From the NCBI GenBank assembly GCA_009193035.1, contig SWDT01000558.1, forward strand, positions 1 through 47,835: 47,835 nucleotides of DNA, written 5' to 3'. Made by a program: the position numbers and the translations under genes. The notes under the pieces are model-generated. The model saw nothing but the letters and a program-made list of their open reading frames with translations. It was not told the origin of the DNA and did not search any database. Below are positions 35,449-45,895 of this stretch, in pieces (the stretch's first letter is position 1; each line of letters starts with the position of its first letter). This DNA comes from Halicephalobus mephisto (lineage: Eukaryota; Nematoda; Chromadorea; Rhabditida; Panagrolaimidae).

Positions 35449-35521
35449 TGATAAAAGCCGATTTTTTTTTTGATAAGCAGAAATCTGAAGAGTCCACGTC
35501 AAAAGCGGATCAATTTTATCA
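35449..35521. promoter_or_regulatory. Cluster of GATA-type sites upstream of the S28 peptidase
   Basis: TGATAA at 35449-35454 and 35471-35476, and TTATCA at 35516-35521. Clustered TGATAA upstream of digestive enzymes is the hallmark of intestinal ELT-2-type control in nematodes. Site presence is observed; function is inferred. Confidence 0.5.
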
Positions 35522-35763
35522 TCCGTGATTTCTGCTTCTTCTAGTTTGGAGATCAGTACAAAAGAAAGGCAAAAAACGACAGTTTGCATTTTTTCAGGAA
35601 GTTGGAATTCTGTCGAAATTTCTAGAACTTTTCTAGATTTAACGCTAAAACTATAGATATTTCGAAATTAACAATTTTTCAACATTTAAAAAAAAATTAT
35701 AATTTTAGAATTTTAGAAATGTTTCGAATTTTTTATTTTTTAAATTATACTGTGGTTTTAGAC

Positions 35764-38317
35764 ATGAAGACTCTCTGGATTCTAAGCCTTGTCCTTCTGG
35801 TTTTCCTCGTCGTCAACGACGCTTCTCCGTTGAATGCGAAGAAGCATGGCATCAGCAAGCACCGTATGATTAGGGGAAGACTCTCCCATGGACTTGTGCC
35901 TAAGGGAGTCGTCGATTCAACTAAGGCAAAAAAATCAGTGGCTGCCACCTTTACTCAGAAAGTTGACAATTTTGATTCCAGCAACACTAACACTTATGAA
36001 CAAGTAAGGATTTTGAAAAATATTTTGTTTCTGCAACGAAATTTCGGAAATTGCTTAGATTTTGCAAAAATTGGATTTCGAAACGAAAGTTTAAAAAACT
36101 ATTTTCAGCGCTATTGGTACAGCGAGGAATGGTACAGGGCCGGAGGTCCTCAATTCTTGATGATTGGGGGGGAAGCCGGAGAAGACTCCTACTGGGTCGA
36201 CGAAGGAACCCTCGAGTGGACCATCTTGGCTAGTGAAGTAGGGGCAATTGTGTTCAACTTGGAACACAGGTTCTACGGAGCTTCTCAGCCTACGGGAGAC
36301 TTGTCCTTCAACTCTTTGAAATATCTGACTTCAGAACAAGCTTTGGCAGATGTGAACAGCTTCATCATGGGCATGAATGCGAAATTCAACTTCACAAATC
36401 CGCGTTGGATTACGTTCGGGGGCAGTTACTCCGGGGCCTTGAGTGCCTGGGCGAGACAGATGTACCCCAGCAACGTGTACGCCGCAGTAGGTTCCTCAGG
36501 GCCTGTCCAGGCGGTCGTGGACATGACAGGGTACTTGGATACAGTATACCATGCCTTGAATAACTACAACCCCGCCTGCGCCAAGAGTCTCTACAACGGC
36601 CTGCTCCAGGTCAACGCCCTCGCCCAAACCCCCTCCGGCAGATCCCAATTGACTTCGACTTTCAGTCTTTGTGAAAGTTTAACCGACGATTCAGATACCT
36701 TGGCTTACTTCTATGAAGGCATCATTGGAAACTACATGGGCATCGTACAGTACTCCCAGGACAACATCGGGGTGTACGCAAACGAACTCACGATTCCGGA
36801 GCTCTGCAGAAGACAACTGGACACTTCCGTCGGGGACGATTTGGCCAGAGTCGCAGGTGTCAATTCCTGGATGATGGGCTTTTACGACGAATGGTGTCTC
36901 GATACCGACTACCAGAATTACATCCAGTATTTCAAAGACGCTCAAGCTGGAGGTAGTGACGGAGATTGTAAGTTTTTAAAAAATATTTGAGTCTTCTACA
37001 AGATTCTAGAACTTGTCAGAATCCAGTATAAGCTTCTGGAATCTGAAAATTCCATAGAATTTTCCTCCAGAATATCAGTTAATTTTCAAACTACTTACAT
37101 CCCAATATCTCGGAATTTTCTAGGAAATTCTAAAATTGCGTTCAGATCATTTCATACCTAAAATTATTACTGTCATATCTGTCACACCGAGTGATCCACA
37201 TCTACATGAGAGAGACAGTATTTTAGAAAAAATTTACTTAATAGATGCCTTAGGCACAATACAAAAATACTATGTTGGACTCGACATAAAAATATCTATC
37301 AACTTCCCGGCAAGAGGAACTATATGTTCTCTTATCGGTGCTAAAGCAATCCGTTCGGGACCAAACGTTCTTCATTGGTGTTAAGATAATCCGTTCGGGA
37401 CCAAACGTTCCTCATTAATGTTAAGACAATCCGTTCGGGACCAAACGTTCCTCATTGGTACTAAGGCAATCCGTTCGGGACCAAACGTTCCTCATTGGTG
37501 TTAAGACAATCTGTTCAGGACCAAACGTTCCTCATTAATGTTAAGACAATCCGTTCGGGACCAAGCATTTCCTGTCGATTGCACTTCCCATTAAGGTTGT
37601 AATTTACCCAGGCAAATTGAAGAATGGGGAACTTGCCCAGTCAATTTTCTTAATGACAATCTAAAAACTAACTTTGGCAAAGTGAGAATAGATATGAATT
37701 CTCTTTAATAAAAAAATAAATCACTTTCGAATATTTTAACTAAGGTTGTCATTGTCGAAATTGACTGGACAGGTTGCTCATTTTTCAATTTGCTTGGACA
37801 AATTACAATCTTATTTTTCATTAAGGATGGGGTACTTGATCCAACAGTTTATAATTTTCAAATAATACTATTTAAATAATTTTATTTAGACCGTTCTTGG
37901 ATCTGGCAGACCTGTAATGAGTTCGGGTTCTACCAGTCCACCGACAGCCCCCTCGTCATCGCGAACATGACCGGAAAAATCGTAATCCCCGTAAATTGGT
38001 ACGTCCAACAATGTGCTTTAATCTACGATGCCAGTTACAATAACAATACTGTATACAACAAGGTCGATGCCACGAATGCTCATTACAAAGGTCAGAATGG
38101 ATATAGCGGAACTAGAGTCACTCTTCCTAATGGCACTAATGATCCTTGGCATGTCCTTGGAGTACTGAGCACCACTAACAACAAAATCTATCCTCTCGTC
38201 ATCGACGGAACTAGTCATTGTGCTGACATGTATCCCGCTGGTTCCAACGACAAACCAGGCTTGACCAACGCCAGAGCCGCCATCAGAACTCATGTCATCT
38301 CTTGGGTCAATCAATAA
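35764..38317 (+). CDS. Serine carboxypeptidase, family S28 (Pro-X carboxypeptidase-like)
   Basis: Three exons: 35764-36003, 36109-36967 and 37890-38317. Phases close, 508 residues. A signal peptide (MKTLWILSLVLLVFLVVNDA) leads a short propeptide-like region. The S28 start motif FTQKVDNFDSSN is followed by GGPQFLMIGGEAG and the hydrolase core. The catalytic triad is Ser about 186 (GGSYSG), Asp about 451 (NGTNDPWHVLG) and His about 476 (DGTSHCADMY). S28 enzymes cleave C-terminal residues after proline; in nematodes they are secreted or lysosomal, often intestinal. A TTTTAG acceptor at 35760 just before the ATG fits trans-splicing. The large second intron (36968-37889) is full of repeats. Confidence 0.95.
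37341..37580. repeat. Six-copy 40-bp tandem repeat in S28 peptidase intron 2
   Basis: CCGTTCGGGACCAAACGTTC begins at 37351, 37391, 37431, 37471, 37511 (variant) and 37551, an exact 40-bp period. Confidence 0.95.
37591..37812. repeat. Inverted repeat (MITE-like) in S28 peptidase intron 2
   Basis: Left arm 37591-37649 (GTTGTAATTTACCCAGGCAA, then TTGCCCAGTCAATTT) pairs imperfectly with right arm 37758-37812 (AAATTGACTGGACAGGTTG, TGCTTGGACAAATTACAATC). The central loop is about 108 bp. Confidence 0.8.
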
Positions 38318-39874
38318 TCTGAACGATTAAAAAAGTCTAAATTTAATTGGATAAGTACTTAAAGGTTTGGAAATATCAAATAAAAATTTTAATTTATTTA
38401 AACAAAATTTTATTTATTCAAAAAAAAATATATAATAACTTTGAAAAACTTTTAAAGTGAAAGTTTAGTTTGTTTTTTTGTTATTTTTTACTTTATCCAT
38501 CATTATAATATTCAGTTCGACAATTTCACTTCTGTCATGATTTTCAGAACTTTCGTGGCAAAATTTAAATTCTTTTTTTACAGTACTTTCTTGTTTAATT
38601 TTTCATTACGTAACGAATTCCGAAACTTTGCTGTTGGGATTTGAAAAGACGCCATACAGATGATGCTTCCTGATTTGTTGGTCTTAGCACGACCACCGTA
38701 ACCTTACGAGGTTTATGTTATTGTATGGTTGTTATGTTTTGGCAGTAGGAAGAAATATAAGAGAAAAAAATACTAAACCAATTACGGTATCCGAAAATCT
38801 TACATAATGTTGTTATCACCATGGCCTAGATCCCTAAGCCAATTTCAACACATAATTAGTAATTTATCTCATATTTTATATCTCTTCCTCTTATATTTTT
38901 TTGCAGTAGGAAAAAAATACTAAACCAATTATGGTATTCGAAAATTTTATATAATATTGTTATCACCATAGCCTAGATGCCTAAACCTAATTTCAAAAGT
39001 CGATTTCCACACATAATTACTAATTTATTTCATATTTTATATTTTTTCCGTTCAGGTTATGTTTTTGCAGTAGGAAAAAAATACTAAACCAATTATGGTA
39101 TCCGAAAATTTTATATAATATTATTATCACCATGGCCTAGATGCCTAAACCTAATTTCAAAAGTCGATTTCCACACATAAGTAGTAATTTATCTCATATA
39201 TTTTTTCCGTTCAGGTTATGTTTTTGCAGTAGGAAAAAAAATACTAAACTAATTACGGTATCCGAAAATCTTACATAATGTTGTTATCACCATGGCCTAG
39301 ATGCCTAAACCTAATTTCAAAAGTCGATTTCCACACATAATTAGTGATTTATTTCATATTTTATATTTTTTCCGTTCAAGTTATGTTTTTGGTATGAAAT
39401 AAGATTGTGACTTGTTGTTCTGTAAAGATTCCAGTACATCTCTTCCTATTTTGTAACGTCCCTTAGGAAGTCACAACAGTTGTATTTTTCAGAATCTTTT
39501 AGTTCAATAATGAATTTCAATTAAATTATATTTAATTTTTTGATATATGAATCACTGATGGGTCAATGAAAATAGAATCAAAAATCACTAAATTTGCAAA
39601 TGATCCAACCTCAATAAATTTATTAAACAAATAGAAAATTTTCACGGATCTGTACAATGATCAAATTTAATTTTTTTAAATATTTATTTTTTTATTCCAA
39701 AATTTCGCTATTTTTGTAATTGCTTATATCACCTGCTTTCTGGATACACAATCCACGTTTTCGTTCAACAATGTCAAAAAAAAAGCTTTTTTTCAGTTTC
39801 CGGATCAGACATCTATTGATTCTGATGACTTTATAAATCATTGAATCTATGTATTTCATATTTAGTTTTTGACA
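38318..39874. other. Intergenic region dominated by a 162-bp tandem array
   Basis: Besides the array (38742-39390) no gene was seen. Flanking AT-rich sequence probably includes the S28 polyadenylation signal (AATAAA near 38379) and the promoter of the three-ShKT gene. Confidence 0.6.
38742..39390. repeat. Four-copy tandem array, unit about 160-164 bp
   Basis: GCAGTAGGAAAAAAATACTA begins units at about 38742, 38903, 39067 and 39227. Each contains TATCACCATGGCCTAGATGC and TCGATTTCCACACATAATTA. Related single copies are at 41470-41682 (plus) and, split by a MITE, 42237-42600 (minus). Confidence 0.95.
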
Positions 39875-42757
39875 ATGAAGTCATTTCTGAAAAGCCTGAT
39901 CTTCGGTCTTTTTGGGATTCATCTCGTCATTGGACAATGTGCTGGACGTACGTTTTTTGTTTTTTTATAATTTACATATTTAAAAAATTGATAAATATTA
40001 TTTTGTAATTTTTTAAATTTCTATAAAAAAAGAAAACAATAAATCTGACAATCGATTACGAAATCGACTCTTTTTTCTTTACAGTAATCCTAAAACATCC
40101 CAAAAATTCGACTTAAAAAAATTTATTAAAGATTTTTATTTTTCACAGTAATATAAATATTTTTATATTTTTATATTTTTATATTTTTATATTTTTATAT
40201 TTTTATATTTTTATATTTTTATATTTTTATTTTATTTTTATATTTTTATATTTTTATATTTTTATATTTTTATATTTTTATATTTTTATATTTTTATATT
40301 TTTATATTTTTATATTTTTATATTTTTATATTTTTATTTTATTTTTAGCCTGTGTCGGAGGTACTTGTCCAGAGGGGTACTCATGCACTAGTGACGGATG
40401 CTGTCCGGATTCTCCCACAACTCTGGCCCCGACCACCGAACCCCCTTTCATTACCACAACGGATGAAGTCGTTCCAAGTACCCAGTCCCCTGGGGGGTCT
40501 TGCGTCGATATCGCGGACAATTGTGAGGAAAACTCAAATCTCTGCAACGACGCCACTTACCACGACCTCATGATGGAGAAGTGCGCCCAGACTTGTGGAT
40601 GTGAAGATGACGGATCTTGTAGGTTTATTTTAATTATTTAATTACTATTACTACAACCAGAGCAACTCTAGCTCCAAATAATTATGTTATTGTTATAATT
40701 TTTAGGATATTAATCAATAATTTAATGTATAAAAATTAATCCTCAAAGGTTATATGCGCTATATGCCGCAGATCGGAGCGCAGGTTCGAATCGCAGCCGG
40801 CCCAAACCCAAGTTCGTAGAGCTACCCCACCCCCTTAGGGGGTTTTAGAGCGGAATGGGGACACAGTCAATGTGGAAGATAGGGCGAGTCCGAGTGCTGC
40901 TGGCCTCAGTGGACCCATAGGTCAAAGTCTACCTTAGTGGTCAAGGTGCCAAGCCTGTCTTCGCCACATCCAACTTGCCAGAACTTCCGGATACCTGTGG
41001 ATTTGGAAAGTTCCGTCAAGCTCGATTACTGGGAGCATCTTTTTATCTGTATTCCGATTTGGAAATTTTTAAGTTTATACAGGAAAAATATAGTTCTAAA
41101 AAGCTAATTACGGAATCGCATACTGTCATGGACCCCGACGTAATCTACGAAATCCTAATCGCTAGACGAAAAGAGTAATCCTTCTTTATTCTAATACAGT
41201 AAGGTTACGGTATAAAATAAATAACCTAAACCTAGGAGGGCAATAGACTAGTATAAGGAATAAACACAATAATAAGATATAAGAAAACGAGTAATATCTG
41301 CCACGCGGTAGTAGAGGGATTTGACAGCTTCCTTAAATATTAGAAGTTGAAGCCGCACTTGATTCGTCCTCAAGGATAGACAGATTTCTATGACCTTCAG
41401 GGGATCTCGTATCGGAACCAGATTCACGTTCCACGACACATACCATTACGAAACAACTATCTCAAAAAGGCAGTAGGAAAATATAAGTTGGAAAAATATA
41501 AGAACGGAAGAAATATGAGAGGAAAAAATACTAAACTAATTATGGTATCCGAAAATCTTACATAGTGTTGTTATCACCATGGCCTAGATGCCTAAATTCA
41601 ATCCCAAAAGCTGATTTCCATACATAATTAGTAATTTATCTCATACCTTATATTTTTTCCTCTTATATTTCTTCCGTTCACGTCTCAAAAAGCCAAATCT
41701 TAATCTATTTTAGTTTCGAAGAATTTCTAAATAGTTCTTTCGAAATAATCTTGTGCAATGTTCATATATCACTTTTATCTTTATATATGACTATTACTAT
41801 TATTGATTGCGAATTCTAGGTTCGGATATTGCTGATAATTGTGTTGAGAACGCTAATCTCTGCACAAATGCTGCTTATGCCGATTTGATGGCTGAAAAGT
41901 GTGCGAAAACTTGCGGAAAATGTCCTGGTTCAACGTGTAAGTTTACATTAATCTTAAATTCCTTCAACCAAAAACTCACAGATCTCAGAATCTTCCAAAC
42001 TTCAATAAAAAATTTTGAAACTTAAAATTCAATGAAAATTTATAGAGTTAGGATTATTTGGAAAATTGCAGAATTTTGTTGTTTTTTAGAAGCTTCTAGA
42101 GTCCATCGAAAACTTAATTTTTTTGGAACCAATATTTGAAATCATGAATCCTAAAGGTTTTTATAATATTGTAGAAATTCATCTCGAGACAATTATGTAA
42201 AAATGTTTATTTTTAATTTTCGTAATATTTGATCGTGAACGGAAAAAATGTAAGTTATAAGATAAATTACTAATTAGGGAGCTTGCCTGGAATATGTAAG
42301 GTTTATATGGGGAAGGGGTCCCAGAAAAGCGTCATGTAAACCTTGTGTATTTTAAACAAACTTACTTATAGGTTATTTTAGCTTTTTTTTAATTTAGGGA
42401 GCTTACCTGAAATATGTAAGGTTTACATGGAACTTTCCTAGGACCCCCTTCCCCCATGTAAACCTTACATATTTTAGGCAAGCTCCCTTATGTGTGAAAA
42501 TCGACTTTTGGGACAGGGCTTAGGCATCTAGGCCATGGTGATAGTAACACTATGCAAAATTTTGAAATACCGTAATTGATTTAATATTTTTTTACTTCCA
42601 TATTTGATATTTGACAATTCCAGGTGTTGACAAAGTAAATCCTTCAACCGGAGTCAGTGATTGTCCTAACCGTGCCTATCTCTGCGAAAATTCCGTCTAC
42701 TACGATTTAATGACAGATCAATGTCCGAAAACTTGTAATCGTTGTAACAGTGGATAA
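39875..42757 (+). CDS. Secreted protein with three ShKT domains
   Basis: Four exons: 39875-39947, 40349-40618, 41820-41936 and 42624-42757. All phases close at phase 1, giving 197 residues. A signal peptide (MKSFLKSLIFGLFGIHLVIG) is followed by a short cysteine knot (CVGGTCPEGYSC), a Thr/Pro linker, and three ShKT domains, largely one per exon. These end in EKCAQTCGC, EKCAKTCGKC and DQCPKTCNRC. The first ShKT domain reads CGC instead of CxxC at its end, a possible change in one disulfide. Symmetric phase-1 introns explain easy gain or loss of ShKT modules. The third and fourth exons sit beyond a 1.2-kb and a 0.7-kb intron packed with mobile elements. Confidence 0.85.
40145..40345. repeat. Microsatellite (ATATTTTT)n
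   Basis: An 8-bp unit repeated over about 200 bp, running up to the splice acceptor at 40348 of the three-ShKT gene. It is prone to length variation and sequencing error. Confidence 0.95.
40741..41230. mobile_element. SINE-like or other insertion with tRNA-type B box
   Basis: Higher GC than its surroundings. It contains GGTTCGAATCG (40783-40793, pol III B-box-like), several GC-rich segments and an 86-codon open frame (40924-41178). It lies inside an intron of the three-ShKT gene. A tRNA-derived SINE head is inferred from the B box only; no clear A box or target duplication was seen. Confidence 0.4.
40924..41178 (+). other. Orphan open frame inside ShKT intron
   Basis: Open from a TAG at 40921 to TAA at 41178. 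It encodes a protein-like string (GFGKFRQARLLGASFYLYSD, then HTVMDPDVIYEILIARRKE). No family is recognised. Composition is coding-like compared with the AT-rich introns. It may be a fragment of a transposon or captured exon. Confidence 0.3.
41470..41682 (+). mobile_element. Palindromic element related to the 162-bp repeat, 10-bp direct flanks
   Basis: Inverted arms near 41502-41530 (GAACGGAAGAAATATGAGAG) and 41651-41679 (CTCTTATATTTCTTCCGTTC) enclose the 162-bp repeat core. Flanks TCTCAAAAAG at 41460-41469 and 41683-41692 look like a target-site duplication. Confidence 0.7.
42237..42600 (-). repeat. Inverted single copy of the 162-bp repeat, split by a MITE
   Basis: Reverse-complement matches (GATAAATTACTAAT, then TGTGTGAAAATCGACTTTTG and GGCATCTAGGCCATGGTGAT) lie on either side of the MITE at 42275-42490. 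Confidence 0.85.
42275..42490. mobile_element. MITE with long terminal inverted repeats and TA target duplication
   Basis: The left end (GGGAGCTTGCCTGGAATATG) and right end (CATATTTTAGGCAAGCTCCC, allowing mismatches) form inverted repeats of about 45 bp. TA flanks both ends (42275-42276, 42489-42490). The uninterrupted sequence ACTAATTATGTGTG exists in sister repeats, showing the insertion directly. Confidence 0.9.
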
Positions 42758-42920
42758 AGTCAGATTTCATAAAATAACAAAAATCAATAAATCTGTTGAG
42801 CAAAAAAACTTAGTTTATTTCAAAATTTTTGTTGACCTTTAGCCTGTTCTAGAAACATTGTAGAATCAGCTGTTTTTAAATCAAATTTTTTTAGTTTTTT
42901 TCGCTTATCCAACCACGTTA

Positions 42921-42954
42921 TTCCGGAAATTTAACTTTCTGGAATCGTATAAAG
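42921..42954 (+). promoter_or_regulatory. TATA box and two TTCnnGAA motifs of ShKT gene A
   Basis: TTCCGGAA at 42921-42928, TTCTGGAA at 42937-42944 and GTATAAAG at 42947-42954, about 35 bp before the ATG. The same set recurs at 47072-47105. TTCnnGAA is the half-unit pair of heat-shock elements, but the spacing is not canonical. Confidence 0.5.
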
Positions 42955-42988
42955 CTGATCGAAAAATGATTTCTCCATATTTTGGACA

Positions 42989-43500
42989 ATGAAAATTGTG
43001 CTTTTTCTCCTCGTCTGCTTCCTGATTTCAGTTCAGGGACAACTTGGACCTTGTATCGGAGGATTCTGTCCCTCTGGCTATAATTGCATCGGCACATATT
43101 GTTATAGTAGTTCTTCTAGTTCTTCCAGCGGAACAAGTAAGCTTTTGAACTTAATTACTGTATTTAAATCCATAAGAACAAAAACGGTGAATATTTTCTA
43201 ACTTAAAAACTCACAAAAAGGGAGTGAGAAATGACAAACCTGGCAACTTACTTTGTCCTTACTCGAGTTTCCTTTCACTTTTATTCTAAAACTTGATTTT
43301 CCATAATAATGTGACTTCAGCTTGTGTCGACAAAACCAATCCTTCAACCGGAGTCAGTGATTGCCCTAGTCGTGCCTATCTCTGCAACAACTCCATCTAC
43401 TACACTCTCATGGTGAGTTCATCATCTTTGAACCTTCTAAACCGCCAATTTTCAGACTAACCAATGTCCTAGAACTTGCGGTCGTTGCAGCAGTGGATAA
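42989..43500 (+). CDS. Small secreted single-ShKT protein A
   Basis: Three exons: 42989-43136, 43321-43412 and 43456-43500. Phases close, 94 residues. A signal peptide (MKIVLFLLVCFLISVQG) is followed by a short cysteine module (CIGGFCPSGYNC), a Ser-rich linker, and one ShKT domain from CVDKTNPSTGVSDC to CPRTCGRC. It differs from its partner at 47140 mainly at the end of exon 1. The ShKT exon is nearly the same as the last exon of the upstream three-ShKT gene, suggesting origin from it. Confidence 0.9.
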
Positions 43501-43610
43501 CTAAAATCCCCAAAAAAACTAACGAGATTTGAATAAACTTTGCTTGAAAAAACACTTTATTTCTAAAATACGAAACAAACCAAAACTCAACAAATCGATT
43601 ATATAACCGT

Positions 43611-43671
43611 TTACTTCTTTCTGAATCTGCTTAACAGAGGCCATCCAGGATCCGGTTTGATCCTCATTTCT
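43611..43671 (-). pseudogene. Carried-over 3' fragment of the gene at 47738
   Basis: About 20 codons plus stop, nearly identical to 47738-47798 (KPDPGWPLLSRFRKK then stop). Similarity ends abruptly at about 43671. It is a by-product of the duplication that made ShKT gene A. Confidence 0.8.
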
Positions 43672-44594
43672 AGTTGTAGTTTATCATCGTGTTCTAAAAA
43701 GTTAAAGATGGAACGAGAGTAGTATAGATATCGTTTATTGAACAGATAAACAAAATATCTTAGAAAATACAGCTAACGACAAAGAAATAGGTCTGAACAT
43801 TTCTGACGAGAAGAAAATTTTTTATATATTAGATTTGATTGTTAGAATTTTGCTAGTAAACTTTGGAATCAAATAAATAAAACAAAATAGATTATTATAC
43901 GAAAAAGCCATAACTTGCGCTTGGTACTGACATTATAGAACATCCCACAACTTTTACTAAATCGCTTTTTTAGACCATTTACTGCAATTTTTGAGAAGTA
44001 CTTGATACTATTAATATGAGGTTATGAAAAGTTTAACAATAGTGTTTTAGGATATGTTTCTTGCTTAAAGATAAATTAAATAGACTTGAGTGATTTATTA
44101 AAGTAATCAGAAAATCCACAACATAATGAAACATTAAATCTTCATATAGATGAAATCTGCTAAGGCAATATTTCTTGTTTTGGATCTCTGCGAAGGATTT
44201 CATCAAGGCGCATAAGTGGACGATCGTCGGATGCTATTGGAAATCGGAAAGATAGTAACGTTGCAGAAGACGTTAGATAGCGTTTGTGGTGGTTCTGTAG
44301 TAAAAGGGGGGTTCGATAAGATGTATGAGAGTTAGTAAGATAAGTAGTAAGAGGGGATGTCGGTGGAGTGACATCTTGGGAGCTCCTTGATTAGGCAGAA
44401 AACTGTTGGTTCCTACTATTTAGCAATTAAGCTTGTTTATCTTAACATAAGCATAAAACAAAAGAGGAAGGATCCTCGTCTGACCGAAGTCAAACTCGGA
44501 CCCGTCTAAAGCTGGAATTTCTCAAAGACTGACTCTCTAACACTTTAGTCTCACTTCACAGGCGTCGGCTGACTGGGCGGAGTTTTGGGCATCC

Positions 44595-44680
44595 TGTCTA
44601 GGCCGTTCCAGTTTAACTCCGATCTTTATGCCTACATGTCTAGGCCGTTCCAGCTTAACTCCGTTCTTTTATGCCTACAG
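44595..44680. repeat. Two copies of a 42-bp repeat
   Basis: TGTCTAGGCCGTTCCAG at 44595 and 44637, with AACTCCG and TATGCCTACA in each. Confidence 0.8.
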
Positions 44681-44880
44681 TTCTGATAACTCGAAGTTCT
44701 CAAATTAATCATAATAGTCACAATTACAATTACAATTTGTTTGAGTAATGATATCATTTATATTTATGTACTATTACAGAACAATTAAAACTTATAATGG
44801 AATTATTAGATCTAAGAATCTGTGTCGGAAAACTAGCTCTGGCCTCATCTAGTCCGAAACTAATATGGAAGGAAAAATGT

Positions 44881-44953
44881 CTCTCGGCAGGCATCGAATC
44901 CGCATCGTCTTGCTATCCGGGCAAGTGCTTTTCTCTTAAGCTACGAGAGCGAC
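44881..44953 (-). other. tRNA-like sequence (tRNA pseudogene or SINE head)
   Basis: On the minus strand: CGTAGCTTAAGAGA (A-box-like), an anticodon-like stem-loop CTTGC/GCAAG around CCGGATA, and GATTCGATGCC (B-box-like). Acceptor and T stems pair only partly and the base before the anticodon is C rather than U. A functional tRNA is unlikely. Confidence 0.45.
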
Positions 44954-45812
44954 CTTTTCCAATTCCATTCCTGGAAGCAGAATCGTTTCTCCTGAACGAT
45001 CGTTTCTTTCTCGCTACGCTTAATGTCGCGACAATCTGTCTTACTTTACGGTAGACTGTGGTTTCACTTATCGAAGTAAAATCATAAAAAATAAAAATCT
45101 TATCTATATCTTATCTGATATCCAAAGAATAAACGATTTACTTTTATTTTTTCACTTACAATAATAATAAGTTGTAAATTCATAAAAATCCTTAACAATT
45201 TTCAACAGGTCATTTTTATGATTTCCAAAATTTTCCAAAGTAAGGATTCCATTATCATTGATATTGAATTTACTAACTCCATTTTAAAAATTTCCATTTC
45301 AGGTAGAGTAATCGACTATTGATTTATATAGAGTTACTATTGCTTGCAATAGTTAGACACAGAATTTAAAAAATATATTTTTATGTTTTCTATAGCGTAG
45401 AAAATTCTTTAACTGTTATTGACAGACTTTTCAGCCGAGTTGAACCAAAGAAATGCCAGATTTATAAACATCTAGATATTGTACAACTTTCAATTTCTTC
45501 GCTCGGTGAGTATTACATAATGACGATTTTAGGTCTTTTAGTACTTCATCGAACTATATTCAAAAACAAAAATAACAAATGATATAATTACCTTAGGTCT
45601 ATTCCTGAGATAATAGAATCACTAATTACAACAGATTAGACGAAAAATATAAAAAACAACGAAATAATAAAATAAGTAGAAGTTGTTTTGACAAAATAGT
45701 AAGATTGCAAGTTGGTATTTGCTGTAGCTACAATGTCATTTGTTTGTAGCAGCTTATTGCAAATACCAAACGTTTATAAAATTGTAATAACTATATTCTA
45801 TCATTTGACAAC

Positions 45813-45895
45813 ATTGATAAATAGTACAAAACTTGCCAGTTGATAAATAGTACAAAACTTGCCAACATTGATAAATAGTACAAAACTTGCCCACA
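45813..45895. repeat. Three-copy repeat of about 27 bp
   Basis: TTGATAAATAGTACAAAACT followed by TGCC, three times in succession. Confidence 0.9.

Noticed and set aside
37136..37384. 82-codon frame in S28 intron 2
   Set aside because: It runs into the 40-bp repeat array and has no recognisable domain or promoter.
37341..37580. CRISPR-like array (regular 40-bp spacing)
   Set aside because: The whole unit repeats without unique spacers, and the DNA is a eukaryotic intron.
40975..41178. BRCT or IST1 domain in the orphan frame
   Set aside because: Only loose hydrophobic patterning; no diagnostic residues could be matched.
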